From contig NZ_JAIUCZ020000001.1 of assembly GCF_020176955.2 (NCBI RefSeq), positions 434,001 through 498,000 of the forward strand: a DNA stretch of 64,000 nucleotides, in the 5' to 3' direction. The notes under the pieces are model-generated. The model made no database searches. It was not told where the DNA came from and worked only from the letters and a program-made list of their open reading frames with translations. This stretch comes from Nocardia sp. alder85J (lineage in GTDB: Bacteria > Actinomycetota > Actinomycetes > Mycobacteriales > Mycobacteriaceae). A program made the translations under genes and the position numbers. This document shows, one piece after another, positions 63,631-64,000 of the stretch. How positions within the stretch are numbered: position 1 is the first letter of the stretch; each line of letters begins with the position of its first letter.

Positions 63631-64000
63631 TTACAACCGATCGTTCTCGTATTCGTGGATGATCTCGTCCAGGTGGGTCTGGCCGATCACCTCGGGGGTG
63701 GTCTCGCCGAGTGAGCCGGTGAGGTCGGAGTTGCCGACGGCGCTCTGGTACGGCTGTACCGCTCGGGACTTCTCGTCCTCGTCGCTGCGCTGGGCGGCCG
63801 CTCCCGGCGCGCCGAGGAAACCGCTGCCGCCCATGCCCTGGCCGGGGGCGACGGGCGCGCCCGGCGTGAACGGGGCCGCGGGAAGGCCGGTGGCGGGGCG
63901 CATTCCGGGGACGGAACCGCCGGGGCCGGGGTGGGCACTGCCGTTGCCGCCGACGCCGCCGGTGCTGCCGTAGTAGCCGCCGGTGCCGCCGCCGTAGGAG
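63631..64000 (-). CDS. Gly/Pro-rich protein, C-terminal part, cut by window edge
   Basis: The frame is open to the right edge, so the start lies outside; about 122 C-terminal residues are seen. The upstream part is Gly-rich (SYGGGTGGYYGSTGGVGG), then Pro/Gly/Ala-rich (GLPAAPFTPGAPVAPGQGMG), and the end is acidic (EVIGQTHLDEIIHEYENDRL). Such tails occur in type VII secretion-associated proteins of mycolate actinobacteria, but the visible part does not allow a family call. Confidence 0.6.
   Translation of the reverse strand, partial: SYGGGTGGYYGSTGGVGGNGSAHPGPGGSVPGMRPATGLPAAPFTPGAPVAPGQGMGGSGFLGAPGAAAQRSDEDEKSRAVQPYQSAVGNSDLTGSLGETTPEVIGQTHLDEIIHEYENDRL

Overview
High-GC actinobacterial chromosome, most likely Nocardia or a close relative in the Mycobacteriales (inference). 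The core genes and their order match the mycobacterial block pimA - Nudix - pdxS/tesB/pdxT/yebC - ruvCAB - yajC/secD/secF - lipoprotein - apt - relA - ppiB - hisS. Starts are often GTG, neighbouring genes often overlap by 4 bases, a mycobacterial-type SOS box precedes ruvC, and a KstR-like box precedes an F420-type oxidoreductase. No rRNA, tRNA, CRISPR array or complete insertion sequence was seen.

Layout. 0-8 kb: the end of pimA, a membrane-anchored Nudix protein and pdxS on the + strand, then a GlxA-like regulator divergent from a quinone-oxidoreductase-like gene, then yebC-pdxT-tesB on the - strand. That last block is inverted relative to the mycobacterial order, so the two halves of PLP synthase are split. 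8-14 kb: a lipid/envelope set (membrane esterase, DUF2254, PAP2 phosphatase with divergent TetR) and a macrodomain protein. 14-24.7 kb: ruvCAB, a protein made of four DivIVA-type motifs, a Baeyer-Villiger-type monooxygenase, and yajC-secD-secF-lipoprotein-apt. secD has a broken frame in its Pro/Ala linker.

24.7-37 kb is accessory DNA placed between apt and relA. It holds a small secreted protein, a pair resembling type VII (ESX) secreted proteins, an F420-type nitroreductase homologue, YnfA, a TetR/SDR pair sharing a 27-bp perfect palindrome, a PknE-like kinase with an extracellular CPPC thioredoxin domain, a SigK/RskA pair, a hydrolase remnant and another TetR gene. relA follows at 37.0 kb.

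41.3-56.9 kb is the most interesting part: a compact, translationally coupled set of 14 main + strand genes that looks like a type IV secretion apparatus of the Firmicutes/Actinobacteria class. It has two ParA/DUF6668-like proteins without the P-loop lysine, two small two-helix membrane proteins, a VirB8-like protein, a TrbL/VirB6-like channel, an SCO6880-type protein, a VirB4 ATPase fused to a long repeat-rich N-terminus, an IS3-OrfA-like helix-turn-helix protein, an M23 + SLT + NlpC/P60 cell-wall hydrolase whose NlpC site is lost, a lipoprotein, a VirD4 coupling ATPase and a duplicated DUF4913 protein. I found no relaxase, integrase, replication gene or attachment repeat, so it may be a fixed secretion or DNA-transfer machine rather than an obvious mobile element.

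58-64 kb returns to the core: ppiB, hisS, a membrane protein and mdh, then an F420-type luciferase-like oxidoreductase, and the end of a Gly/Pro-rich protein cut by the window edge.
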